Source of the DNA: CAZFCK01 sp964517355
Lineage (GTDB): Bacteria > Desulfobacterota > Desulfovibrionia > Desulfovibrionales > Desulfovibrionaceae
Assembly (NCBI GenBank): GCA_964517355.1
Contig: CAZFCK010000077.1
Coordinates: 1-19,216, forward strand
Length of the DNA stretch: 19,216 nt
Direction: 5' to 3'
Shown here: piece by piece, positions 6,508-15,404 of the stretch
Layout of the letters: every line of letters starts with the position of its first letter
How positions within the stretch are numbered: the stretch's first letter is position 1
Notes under the pieces: generated by a model
The model's database searches: none
Seen by the model: only the letters and a program-made list of their open reading frames with translations
Told to the model about the DNA's origin: nothing
Position numbers and translations under genes: made by a program

Positions 6508-8907
6508 TTATTCTTCGTCTGCGTCGGCCTGGAAGCGTGCGACCATGTTTTGCAGTTCTCCCGAGAGTTCGGAGAGATTGTCGGCGAGGGCGTTCACTTG
6601 TTTGGCCCCGTCGTTGCCTTGGTTGGCCAGCGTGCTGACCACCAGGATGTTGGCGGCCACGTCGTTGGCGCCGTTGGAGAGTTCGGCGATGGAGACGGAA
6701 ATCTCCCTCGCCCCTCTGCTGGCTTCGGCCGCGTACTGTGCGATGTCGTTCGCGGCGATGGTCTGTTTTTCCACGGCCGAGGTGATGATGGCCGAAGAAT
6801 CGTTGATGGTTATGATAATGTCCGTGACCTTGCCGATTATTTTCACCGCTTCCTTGGTGTTGCTCTGCACTCCTTCTATTTTGCAGGCGATATCTTCGGC
6901 GGCCTGCGCGCTTTGATTGGCGAGTTCCTTGATTTCGTGGGCGACCACGGCGAACCCCTTGCCCGCGTCTCCCGCGCTGGCGGCTTCGATGGTCGCGTTG
7001 AGGGCCAGGAGGTTGGTTTGTTCGGCTATGCGTTTGATGACTTCAGTCACTTTGCCGATTTGCTGCGCGGCCTCGCCGAGCTGGGTCATTGTTTCCGTGG
7101 CCGTGCTGGCCAGTTCCGTAGCCTGCGCTGAGACTTTCGAGCCGTCTTCGGCCTTGTTTTCAATTTGCTCTATGTCCTTGCGCATATCGTCAACGGATGC
7201 GGCCACGCTGCTCATTTGCAGGGCCATTTGGCTGGCAGTGAAGGATACCGAGCTGACATTGACGCTCATCTCCTCGGCTGCACTGGCCATTGCGTTGATA
7301 TTCATGGATATTTGTTCCGTCGCTCCGGCGACGGCCTCGGCCTGGCGGCTCATGTTGTCCGCGCCTTCCCGGAGCGAAGTGGAGACCTGGGTGATATCTT
7401 CCGCGGAACGGGAAAGATGTCTGGCGTCATTTTGCATTTTGCAGATCAGCGACCCCAGGTTCCGGATGGTATCGTTAAGAGCCTTTTCCAGGTCGCTAAA
7501 GCCCTGGTAGGCTTCCCGGGTCTCCGCGTCGCCGGATGTGGCGGTGTAGCGCGCCCTGAGATCGCCGCCCGCGATATCCCGGAGAACCCCGGTAAGGGTG
7601 TTTATTTCGGCGCGCTGGTATGCTTCCACTTTTTGCGCTTTGGCGCGGGCGGATTCGGCGTCTTGAACAGCCCGGCGGGTGCGTTGCGCTTCCTCTTCCA
7701 ACTCCTTGGTTTTGGCTTCCGCGTCGAGTTTGGCTTTGAGCTTTTGCACCATGGCCTGCACATCGGTCGAGAGTTCCTCAAGTTCGCCAGAAAAGGAGAT
7801 TTCGATGGCGGCATCGAGGGAGCCCCGGGCGATTTTGCGTGTGTAGTCGCGCAAATGTTTTATGGGGCGCATAATGCTCAGGGCGATGGCGTACACCAGC
7901 AGCAGGGCCACCAACATCGCCGCGCCGGTTACGGTCAGGACGGTGCCGCGATACGAGGTATAGGTTTTGATGCGCCGCTTGAGAAGCGTGTCGAGTTCCT
8001 GCGCGCAGGCGCCCCATAATTGATAACCGGCCTGGCGGGCGGCGAGAACGGCATCCGTGAACGTTGTTTTCGCAACGCCGCTTTTCGCCGGGTCGCCCAT
8101 GGCGCGCAGCATGTCCGCGACGGCGCGGGCGGCGGTGACGTAGGCATCGAGAACAGGCCGCACGTTGCGCTCCAGCGTGGGGCTCGGCCCGTAGAAATTG
8201 GCGTCTTCGATGAAAGCCGTTTCAGCGCTTGTCATAATGCGCTGTATGTCGTCCGTTTCGAGCTGTACGGCAAAGATCATGCTTTGCAGCCGTTGGGATG
8301 TGGAAAGCGCGGCGGTGTCCGGAAGTTCCATGGCGAAGCGCAGAATGGCGTCCAGGCGTTTCTGGCTTTGCGGCAGAGCGAGCAACGAGATGTCCATGAT
8401 GTAGTAACTGTCGAGATCCGGATCCAAAATCAGATTCGACGTATTGCCGACATGGGAAATCATTGCCAGCGCGTCGTCAACGACGGCGTTCACCGCATTC
8501 CAGGAAGGGGTATCGCGCATGCTTTCCCATCTGCTGCGCAGGGTCGCCACGCGCAAATGCCCCCTGTTGCGTTTTCCAAGTCCCTTCTCGGTGAACTGTA
8601 GATCCTTGCCGTATTGTTGCTCCGCCGCGGCGAGTTTTTTGAAAGCTGCGTCAAGGCCTGCCGCCAGTTCCGCGGCTTGTTTTTGCTGCCCCCTGTCGCG
8701 GGCGATCATGAACAACGGCACCTTTTCCATGATCGTTTCCAACGGGCGCTGGTAGCTGTTTCCATAGATTTCCAGGGATGAGAAATGGATATCGTAATTG
8801 ATGCCGGAAATGACGAAATAAAGCAGCACCGCGATGGGGAGCGCGAAGACCAGGCTTGAAAACGCGAGCTTGGTTCCTATCTTCGAACGCTTGAAAAATC
8901 CTGCCAT
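6508..8907 (-). CDS. Methyl-accepting chemotaxis protein with large helical periplasmic domain
   Basis: 799 residues. TM1 is at about 13-35, a periplasmic domain at about 36-320, TM2 at about 322-345, and HAMP at about 346-398. A long charged coiled coil (395-435) and a second HAMP-like segment (435-485) lead into the signalling domain (about 490-799). The hairpin tip is classic: EVIKRIAEQTNLLALNATIE, followed by AASAGDAGKGFAVVAHEIK (622-660). The periplasmic part contains LDPDLDSYYIMDI (161-173), seen in helical-bundle sensor domains of other receptors and kinases; the ligand is unknown. No CheR-binding pentapeptide ends the protein (it ends DADEE). An AGAGA SD lies upstream. It is the last gene of the chemosensory operon, 47 nt after the haem receptor, and its tip is nearly identical to that receptor's. 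Confidence 0.95.
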   Translation of the reverse strand: MAGFFKRSKIGTKLAFSSLVFALPIAVLLYFVISGINYDIHFSSLEIYGNSYQRPLETIMEKVPLFMIARDRGQQKQAAELAAGLDAAFKKLAAAEQQYGKDLQFTEKGLGKRNRGHLRVATLRSRWESMRDTPSWNAVNAVVDDALAMISHVGNTSNLILDPDLDSYYIMDISLLALPQSQKRLDAILRFAMELPDTAALSTSQRLQSMIFAVQLETDDIQRIMTSAETAFIEDANFYGPSPTLERNVRPVLDAYVTAARAVADMLRAMGDPAKSGVAKTTFTDAVLAARQAGYQLWGACAQELDTLLKRRIKTYTSYRGTVLTVTGAAMLVALLLVYAIALSIMRPIKHLRDYTRKIARGSLDAAIEISFSGELEELSTDVQAMVQKLKAKLDAEAKTKELEEEAQRTRRAVQDAESARAKAQKVEAYQRAEINTLTGVLRDIAGGDLRARYTATSGDAETREAYQGFSDLEKALNDTIRNLGSLICKMQNDARHLSRSAEDITQVSTSLREGADNMSRQAEAVAGATEQISMNINAMASAAEEMSVNVSSVSFTASQMALQMSSVAASVDDMRKDIEQIENKAEDGSKVSAQATELASTATETMTQLGEAAQQIGKVTEVIKRIAEQTNLLALNATIEAASAGDAGKGFAVVAHEIKELANQSAQAAEDIACKIEGVQSNTKEAVKIIGKVTDIIITINDSSAIITSAVEKQTIAANDIAQYAAEASRGAREISVSIAELSNGANDVAANILVVSTLANQGNDGAKQVNALADNLSELSGELQNMVARFQADADEE

Positions 8908-8954
8908 GTATTTCTCTCTTTCTTATGGTGCAGCGTCCGCCGCCGGAAGCATGG

Positions 8955-10991
8955 CTATGTGGAAAATTTACCCACGACCATGCGCAGTTGTTCGGCCACG
9001 CGCGTAAGTTCTCCTGCAAGGGAGTTGACCTGTTTCGAGTTGTTGTTGCCGATTTCCGCTGACTTGCTGACGCCGTGGATGTTCGACGCCATGTCGTTGG
9101 CGCCTTTGGAAATGTCTCCCGCGTTGCGGGACATGTCGTTGGCGCCGTTGGCCAGATCGGAAATGGAGTTGGCGATGTCCACGGCGCCTTTGCTGGTTTC
9201 CGTGACGCTGATGGAAATTTCATTGGCGGCGCTGTCTTGCTTCTCCACATCCGTTTTAATGTCGAGCACCTGTTCGTTCAATCTGGTGATAATGGTGGAA
9301 ATGTCGTCCATCACAGTGACCGCGGCCTGCGCGTTTTGCTGCACTCCGGAAATCTTGCCGGCGATGTCCTCCGCCGCCTTGGCGCTTTGGTTGGCCAGTT
9401 CCTTGATCTCATGGGCGACCACGGCGAAGCCCTTGCCGGAGTCGCCGGCGCTCGCCGCTTCGATGGTGGCGTTGAGCGCCAGGAGATTGGTTTGTTCGGC
9501 GATGCGTTTGATGACCTCGGTGACTTTGCCGATTTCGTGCGCCGCATCGCCCAACTGGTTCATGGTGCTGGTGGCGCTTTTGGCCATGGAATTGGCCTGA
9601 GCGGCGACTGTGGCCCCGTCCTGGGCGAAGGAGGCGATGTGCGAGATGGATTTGCGCAATTCCTGCACGGAATTGGCCACGTTTTCCATGGTGGCGCTCA
9701 TCTCTTCGGCTGTGGAGGAGACCGTGGTGATGTTCACGCTGATTTCCTCGGTGGACGCGGCCATCGTATTGATATTGGTCGAGATTTCCTCAGAAGCCAG
9801 AGCCACGGTCCCGGCGCGCATGGAGAGGTCTTCCGAGCTTTTCTCAAGTGAATTGGAGACGTGGGAAAGCTCCTTGGAGGCGTCGGCCAGGAAATCGGCC
9901 TGGGATTTCATATTGTCGATCATGGAGCGCAGGGATGCGATGGTAGCCGCCATGGCCTTTTCGATGGCCAGGAAGCTGTCGCGCGCTTCATCCAGTTCCC
10001 GCGTGGTTCGCTCCGCGGCATATGAGGCCGTGAGGTCGCCCTTGGCCAGGCGTTGGAGCGCTCCCGCGAGTTTATCCACCTCGTGTTTTTGGTATTCGGC
10101 GAGTTGTTTGGCCACAAGCCGGGCGGTATCTGCCTCTTCCATGGCCAGATGGGCGCGTTTGGCCTCTTCGGAAGCAATTTTCGAGCTATGTTCGACCTCT
10201 TTCATCTTGTCGCGCAGGTCGCCGACCATCTCGCGCAGATTTTGCCCCAGGGAGCCGAGTTCGTCGTTGCCCTTGATGCGGAAATCCATGCTCAGATCGC
10301 CCCTGCTGATGGCGTCGCTGGATTGGGCCAGGAGCTTGATGCGTTTAATGACGGAAAAGCGCATGAAGCTCAGGAGCAGCGCGAGCAGGAGCAGCAAGCC
10401 GGCCACGCTGATGGCCGCGTTTGTGTACTGGGAGTGGAGCAGGGCGCTTTGCTCTTCGGTCAGGTCCTGCAGCAGCACCATGGACCCCAGGATGGGATGA
10501 TTTTTGCCATGGCAATGGTAGCATGTGGGGTTGTTGCTCACGGAAGAGACCTGGGCGTAGAAGGGGCGGTCGTCAATGGTGATGTCCTCCCCCATCTTGA
10601 TGGGCGTTTGCAGACTTTCTTGCAGCAGCGGGCCGAGTCTGCCGTTGTCGTTGAGCGCGGTTTGCAGATCCTTGCGCACCAGAGACGGGTCTGTGGAATA
10701 GGTTATATTGCCCCGGGCGTTGGTAAGGTGTACCTGGATATTTTCAAAATTGTTTGCGATTTTTTGAAACTGCTCCACCGTGCCCTCGTTGTCGCCCAGA
10801 GACATGGGTTCGTTGACGGCCATATGCATGAGCGCCATGAGACGGACGGAAAAGGATTGCAACTGCTGTTGGCTATGGCTTTTCTGCTCATAAGCGTTGG
10901 CGAAGAAAAGGCCGGTGAACACCAGCAGAGAAATGCCGGTAACAAGCAACGCCACCTTGAGGCTGAGAGAACGAGTAATTCTGCACTCCAT
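8955..10991 (-). CDS. Methyl-accepting chemotaxis protein with periplasmic c-type haem motif
   Basis: 678 residues. TM1 is at about 11-32, the periplasmic domain at about 33-190, TM2 at about 192-210, HAMP at about 211-265, then a coiled coil and the signalling domain with the standard tip (about 492-531). The periplasmic domain carries CYHCH (157-161), the CxxCH signature for covalent haem c, just after TM1 delivers it to the periplasm where haem is attached. Possible second axial ligands are H56 or M57 in LMHMAVNEPM. Precedents are DcrA of Desulfovibrio vulgaris and the Geobacter receptors GSU0582 and GSU0935, which bind haem c in PAS-like periplasmic domains. Redox, oxygen or NO sensing is therefore inferred. 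It lies 84 nt downstream of cheW and has an AGGA SD eight bases before the ATG. No CheR pentapeptide at the end. Confidence 0.94.
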   Translation of the reverse strand: MECRITRSLSLKVALLVTGISLLVFTGLFFANAYEQKSHSQQQLQSFSVRLMALMHMAVNEPMSLGDNEGTVEQFQKIANNFENIQVHLTNARGNITYSTDPSLVRKDLQTALNDNGRLGPLLQESLQTPIKMGEDITIDDRPFYAQVSSVSNNPTCYHCHGKNHPILGSMVLLQDLTEEQSALLHSQYTNAAISVAGLLLLLALLLSFMRFSVIKRIKLLAQSSDAISRGDLSMDFRIKGNDELGSLGQNLREMVGDLRDKMKEVEHSSKIASEEAKRAHLAMEEADTARLVAKQLAEYQKHEVDKLAGALQRLAKGDLTASYAAERTTRELDEARDSFLAIEKAMAATIASLRSMIDNMKSQADFLADASKELSHVSNSLEKSSEDLSMRAGTVALASEEISTNINTMAASTEEISVNITTVSSTAEEMSATMENVANSVQELRKSISHIASFAQDGATVAAQANSMAKSATSTMNQLGDAAHEIGKVTEVIKRIAEQTNLLALNATIEAASAGDSGKGFAVVAHEIKELANQSAKAAEDIAGKISGVQQNAQAAVTVMDDISTIITRLNEQVLDIKTDVEKQDSAANEISISVTETSKGAVDIANSISDLANGANDMSRNAGDISKGANDMASNIHGVSKSAEIGNNNSKQVNSLAGELTRVAEQLRMVVGKFST

Positions 10992-11075
10992 GAGGTCGGT
11001 CCTGTGTTTTGCATGGTTTCGCGTCTTGTGCGGCGCAACACTTTATCCTGCCGGGCGGTGCGTCCGGGATGCCGC

Positions 11076-11576
11076 TCAGGCCATGGCCTTGTCGATGGCG
11101 CGCAGCAGCAGCCTCGCGTTGATGAGCAACAGCAGCGAATCTTCAAGCCTGCACACTCCGGATATCAGTTCCAACATTTCGCTACGATCATCGTTGCCAA
11201 GGACCTCATTGGCCAAGGAGCCAGATTCGATGCTGCTTTCATCGACCTCCACCACGTCGCCGATGGCGTCCACACGTACGCCGAAGGATTCTCCCACGCT
11301 GGGTTTGAAAAGCACCAAGCGGTGCTTGGGGGTGGAGGTCTCGTCTTTGAGGCCCAGTATGCGGTGCAAATTGAGCACGAGGTGAATCTTGCCGCGCATG
11401 TTCACATAGCCGGCCACTTCTTTGGGCGCGTGGAAAATGGGAGTGAAGCTCGCTTCCTGAGTGACTTCCTTTACATCGAGGATATCCACGCCGTAGAGAT
11501 GGCCGCACAGCCGGAACGTGCAGAATTGTTTGATAGGCTGGGCCGAAGCCCCAGGTTTCGCGGTATCTTTGGCCAT
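11076..11576 (-). CDS. cheW: CheW coupling protein
   Basis: 166 residues. A single CheW domain from about residue 14 to 163, with the conserved NMRGKI (59-64) and the preceding FCTFRLCGHLYGVDILDVKEV strand-turn pattern. CheW links the receptor tips to the CheA regulatory domain in the hexagonal array. It starts seven bases after the cheA stop codon, with GAGGA overlapping the end of cheA, so the two are likely coupled. A short Ser/Ala/Pro-rich N-terminal tail precedes the domain, which is otherwise of ordinary size. Confidence 0.95.
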   Translation of the reverse strand: MAKDTAKPGASAQPIKQFCTFRLCGHLYGVDILDVKEVTQEASFTPIFHAPKEVAGYVNMRGKIHLVLNLHRILGLKDETSTPKHRLVLFKPSVGESFGVRVDAIGDVVEVDESSIESGSLANEVLGNDDRSEMLELISGVCRLEDSLLLLINARLLLRAIDKAMA

Positions 11577-11583
11577 GAGCGCG

Positions 11584-14500
11584 TTAATTCCTCTGCGGGG
11601 AGCTTGTGGTCAATAGTTTTGCGCAGTCGGCCAGAAAACGCTCCCGGTCGATTTTAACCTGGTATTTATTGAATCCCGCGGCCAGGGCGCGCCGCTTGTC
11701 CTCTTCGGTGTTGAGCGAAGTGAGCGCCATGGCCGGGATATCTTTCTGGCGACCGCTGTAGCGGAGTTTTTTGATAAACTCCATGCCGTCCATCACAGGC
11801 ATTTCTATGTCGGAGACAACAAGGTCGAAGTCCTGGTGTTCCATCAATTCCAGGGCCTGCTTGCCGTGCTCCGTATCCCAGATCTCATAGCCGTCGGTAC
11901 TGAGGTAGCGGCGCAACATGTGCCGGAGAAAGGAGGAATCCTCCACGAGCAGGATGCGTTTTTTATCGGTGGGCGGAGGCAACGCCTGGCGCCGTTCGGC
12001 GAACCACTGCGGTTCAGCGAGCTCGATAAGCCGGTAGAGGTCGGGAAACAGAGTCAAATGCCCCAGAATGACATCCGTGCCGAGCAAGCCTTCCTCCACG
12101 TAACTTTCCGTATTCAGGCGGATGGGTGTTTCCACGATGTCGATGATCTGCGACATCAAGAGCCCGAACGAACGTTTGATGAATTTCGGCAGGATGAGAA
12201 ACATTTCCTCCTTGGGGTCGCACGGGCTGACCGAAAGAAGGCGGTCGAGCCGGATCACAAGGGTGGATTGCTTGTCAATGGTGATGAATTCCTTTTGCCC
12301 CACGGTTTCCACGTCGCGCATGGCGATTTTTTCAATGCGCCGGATCAGCGGCAGGGCCAAGGCGAACTGCTCCTGCGGGCCGTTGCGGAAAATCAGAATG
12401 GATTGGGTGTCTTCGTCGCTGACGCCGGTGCCCTTTTTGCTTATGAACGTCTCCTCGGGCTGTTCGAGAAAGACCCCGGCATGCCGGGCGATGCCTTCGA
12501 TGTCCAGAATCAGGGCCACGCTGCCGTCCCCCATGACCGTTGCGCCGGAATAACATTGCAGGGATTTGAGCGACGAGTGCATGGGCTTGACCACGATTTC
12601 CTCGGTGCCGATCACTTTGTCCACGATGAGCCCGAAACGTTCCGCCCCCACTTTGACGACGGCGAACGAAAGGCTGTCCGCGACGGCATGAGGGGACTGG
12701 CTTTGTGAAAGCACGGTGAAGGCCGGGTCCGAGCCGCTGCCGCCGGGGGACTGGTCTTCGGGCGCGGCGTCGGCCCCTTGCCGGTGGTGGCGTCCGGCGA
12801 TGTGCGCCTTTGTCTTGCGGGTGAAGGGCGTCGGCCGCGCCAGGATTTCATTGAGACGCACCATGGGCAGCAGCCTGTTCCGCAGTCTGTAGACTTCCTG
12901 GTTGCCGGCCACCTCTATTTGGGTGCGCACGTCGTCGTCATACAGGCAGACGAGTTCTTCGAGGTTGACTTGTGGAATGGCGAAGCGGTGCCCCGCCACC
13001 GTGACAATGAGGCAGGGAATGATGGCCAGGGTGAGGGGCAGACGCAGATGCAGCGATGTGCCCTGACCGGGCCACGTTTCGAGTTCCAGATTGCCTCCAA
13101 GCTCGTCTATGGCGTGGCGCACCACGTCCATACCCACGCCGCGGCCCGAAATGTCGGATACTTTTTGGGCGGTGGAAAAACCGGGCAGGGTTATCAGCGT
13201 AAGAACTTCCTTGTCGCTGAGCTGGGCCAGATCGTGGTCCGTGCGCAGACGCCGCTCCAGTATTTGCTGGCGCACGGCATCGATACCGATGCCTTTGCCG
13301 TCGTCCGAGATTTCAAGATTGATCTGCCCCCCTTCGTGATAGGCCCGGAGCCGTATGACGCCTTTTGGATTCTTCCCGGCCTTTTCGCGCTCCTCCGGAG
13401 GTTCGATGCCGTGATCGCAGCTGTTGCGGATAATATGAAGCAACGGATCGTTGAGCGATTCAAGAATGGTTTTGTCCAGTTCAACCTCGCTGCCCTGGGT
13501 GACGAGTTCTATTTTTTTTCCGAGGGTCTGCGACAGATCGCGCACTATGCGCGGCAACTTGTTGAAGATGTTGCCGATGGGCTGCATGCGCGTCTGCATG
13601 ATGGTCTCTTGAAGTTCGGAAGTCACCACGTCCAGACGTTGCACAATGTTGCGGCTGAACGCATCGCTACGGTCCATGGACATGAGTTGCTGATTGCGCA
13701 CCAGGACCAGCTCTCCCGCAAGCGTCATGAGTTTGTCGAGAATATCGACATTGATGCGGATGGTGCTGCCGCGTTCGGCGCCCTTTTTTGCCGTGCGGGC
13801 CGGGACCTTTGTTTTGTCCGGCACAGGGGCGGCCGGGGGCGCGTCCATGTCCTGGGGAGTGGAGCGCATCGGATCCCCATGGGCATGGGGGGGGGATTCT
13901 CGCCGCGGCGCCGGGCGCCCGGAGCGGTCTTCCGTTTTCTCCATCCTGCGGGAGCGCACAAGGGTGCAGCGCGCCGAGGGCAGGTCCAGCGCTTGTTCCG
14001 CTTCCTCCGGGGCGTAGCGGCTGCAGAGCAGAAATTCGGCGGCGAGGCCGTTTGGGGGCAACTCTCGTGTGATGTCGTGCTCAGGCGCGGTCAAAAGCGC
14101 CGCCAGGAGGTCTCCGCCCCTGGCGAGGCCGTCGAGGATGTCTGCGTATGACGGTGCGTCCGGAGCGTCGAGTTCCAGCCGCACATGATAGATATGATCG
14201 TGCGCGGCAGCCACGACGCCCTTCATATAGTCGTCCGGCAACAAAACGCTGCCCGGAGGAGGGGCCGAGGGCGCGAACCATTGAGCGGCCTGATGCGCGG
14301 CGGGTTGCACCGCGCGCGTGTCATGCGCCCCCTCTTGTTTCTGCGGTTCATGCGCAGGCGGAGCTGCGGGTGAGGGCGGTTGGGGCCTTACGAAGAAAGC
14401 TGCCGTCCCGGCTTCCGTTCGTGGTTTTTTTTCCGCAAGCAGCTCCTTGAGTTGCGCGAGAATTTCGCTGCAATCGACATCCTCGCTGGCGGTAGGGGCC

Positions 14501-14811
14501 GCTATCATGGTGTTGAGCTTGTCCACCCCCCTGAGCAGCAGATCGATGCACAGACTGTCCGGCGTGCGCTCCCCGGAGCGCATGTGCGCCAGGAGGTTCT
14601 CCATGGCGTGGGCCAGCTCCTTGATGCGGGGCAGCCCTAAAAACGCCGCGCCCCCTTTGACCGAATGCACGGCCCTGAAAATCTTGTCCACGAGTTCGGG
14701 GTCGGGATCGTTCCTCTGACGTTCCAATTCCAGAAAGTCGTCTTCAATGGTGCGCAGGTGGTCGTTTGCTTCCGAGATAAATTCATCGACCAGAACATTG
14801 TCGATATCCAT
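11584..14811 (-). CDS. cheA: Hybrid chemotaxis histidine kinase CheA with C-terminal receiver
   Basis: 1075 residues from ATG 14811, which has GGAG five bases upstream; a GTG at 14817 would overlap that SD. Domains in order: Hpt/P1 (1-130) with phosphoacceptor H49 in AVHSVKGGA; Pro/Ala linker; an unassigned P2-like region (about 188-290); second linker; P3 dimerisation (about 348-420); P4 ATPase with HIIRNSCDHG (459-468), DDGKGI (503-508) and GRGVGM (556-561); P5 CheW-like domain (about 585-785), interrupted by a roughly 55-residue low-complexity insert (about 660-715). A second CheW-like stretch follows (about 805-938), then a full receiver (951-1068) with VED, phospho-acceptor D1001 in VSDIEMP and a T-S pair. 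The receiver could act as phosphate sink or output, since no CheY is nearby. It lies 11 nt after the STAS gene. Confidence 0.96.
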   Translation of the reverse strand: MDIDNVLVDEFISEANDHLRTIEDDFLELERQRNDPDPELVDKIFRAVHSVKGGAAFLGLPRIKELAHAMENLLAHMRSGERTPDSLCIDLLLRGVDKLNTMIAAPTASEDVDCSEILAQLKELLAEKKPRTEAGTAAFFVRPQPPSPAAPPAHEPQKQEGAHDTRAVQPAAHQAAQWFAPSAPPPGSVLLPDDYMKGVVAAAHDHIYHVRLELDAPDAPSYADILDGLARGGDLLAALLTAPEHDITRELPPNGLAAEFLLCSRYAPEEAEQALDLPSARCTLVRSRRMEKTEDRSGRPAPRRESPPHAHGDPMRSTPQDMDAPPAAPVPDKTKVPARTAKKGAERGSTIRINVDILDKLMTLAGELVLVRNQQLMSMDRSDAFSRNIVQRLDVVTSELQETIMQTRMQPIGNIFNKLPRIVRDLSQTLGKKIELVTQGSEVELDKTILESLNDPLLHIIRNSCDHGIEPPEEREKAGKNPKGVIRLRAYHEGGQINLEISDDGKGIGIDAVRQQILERRLRTDHDLAQLSDKEVLTLITLPGFSTAQKVSDISGRGVGMDVVRHAIDELGGNLELETWPGQGTSLHLRLPLTLAIIPCLIVTVAGHRFAIPQVNLEELVCLYDDDVRTQIEVAGNQEVYRLRNRLLPMVRLNEILARPTPFTRKTKAHIAGRHHRQGADAAPEDQSPGGSGSDPAFTVLSQSQSPHAVADSLSFAVVKVGAERFGLIVDKVIGTEEIVVKPMHSSLKSLQCYSGATVMGDGSVALILDIEGIARHAGVFLEQPEETFISKKGTGVSDEDTQSILIFRNGPQEQFALALPLIRRIEKIAMRDVETVGQKEFITIDKQSTLVIRLDRLLSVSPCDPKEEMFLILPKFIKRSFGLLMSQIIDIVETPIRLNTESYVEEGLLGTDVILGHLTLFPDLYRLIELAEPQWFAERRQALPPPTDKKRILLVEDSSFLRHMLRRYLSTDGYEIWDTEHGKQALELMEHQDFDLVVSDIEMPVMDGMEFIKKLRYSGRQKDIPAMALTSLNTEEDKRRALAAGFNKYQVKIDRERFLADCAKLLTTSSPQRN

Positions 14812-14822
14812 GGACACTCCGG

Positions 14823-15404
14823 CTAACTCGAGGCGATGTTGTTGTTTTCCCGCAGGCGTACGCTATCCAGGAAGCTTTTGAACACCGGGGCGCAATTTGA
14901 GAGCACAAGCCGTTTATCTCCTTTCTCGGACAACAACCGGGCAAAACCCATGACCATGGCAAGGGCGCGAGGCGGCAACACGCCCTGCTGCACATCCAGG
15001 CGAATGACGGCCACATCCTCCTCCATGGCGGCGATTAACGCCGCGCGTATCTCCTCGAGGCGCGTATCATCCAAAGCCGAATCAAACACAAAAGAGGGGC
15101 GGATGCTGCACGTGTCTATCTGCACCGAGAGCCAGGGATGGCTGGCAGCGGGAGACGCATCCTCCACCGGCGTCTGCCGCGCGGACGTTTCCACGGCTGG
15201 CGGTGATGGCTCAACGGGAGCCGGAAACGAAAACGGAGACGGGCGCTCCGGCTCTGGTGACGCCTCAGCGCCATGTTTTTCTGGTTGCGGCGCAGGACGA
15301 GCCATTGCGGCGCCGTGACGCAGCAACGGACTGTGATTGACGTCGCCGAGGATCAGGCTGAAAGCGTCGTCGGGCTCAGTGTCAGGCCCTTGCCTTTTGG
15401 ACAT
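14823..15404 (-). CDS. STAS-domain protein with Pro-rich N-terminal half
   Basis: 193 residues from ATG 15404, with AGGAG ten bases upstream; a longer frame (to 15527) lies inside parA and is not favoured. Residues 35-90 are rich in Pro, Ala, Glu and Ser and probably disordered. Residues about 92-190 match a STAS fold: a strand IRLDVQQ, a helix MVMGFARLLSEKG, a strand RLVLSNC, and a final helix FKSFLDSVRL. STAS proteins are usually anti-anti-sigma factors switched by Ser phosphorylation. Here the segment that normally holds the D-x-S-G phosphosite reads VLPPRAL and has no Ser or Thr, so that switch is likely absent. It overlaps the parA end by 23 nt and precedes cheA by 11 nt. A role as adaptor to the array is a guess. 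Confidence 0.8.
   Translation of the reverse strand: MSKRQGPDTEPDDAFSLILGDVNHSPLLRHGAAMARPAPQPEKHGAEASPEPERPSPFSFPAPVEPSPPAVETSARQTPVEDASPAASHPWLSVQIDTCSIRPSFVFDSALDDTRLEEIRAALIAAMEEDVAVIRLDVQQGVLPPRALAMVMGFARLLSEKGDKRLVLSNCAPVFKSFLDSVRLRENNNIASS

Noticed and set aside
10053..11657. Very long plus-strand frame (534 codons) opposite the haem MCP and cheW
   Set aside because: It is the antisense shadow of well-supported minus-strand genes in GC-rich DNA, with composition unlike a real protein.
12778..14151. 457-codon plus-strand frame opposite cheA
   Set aside because: Antisense shadow; the minus strand encodes intact CheA motifs throughout.
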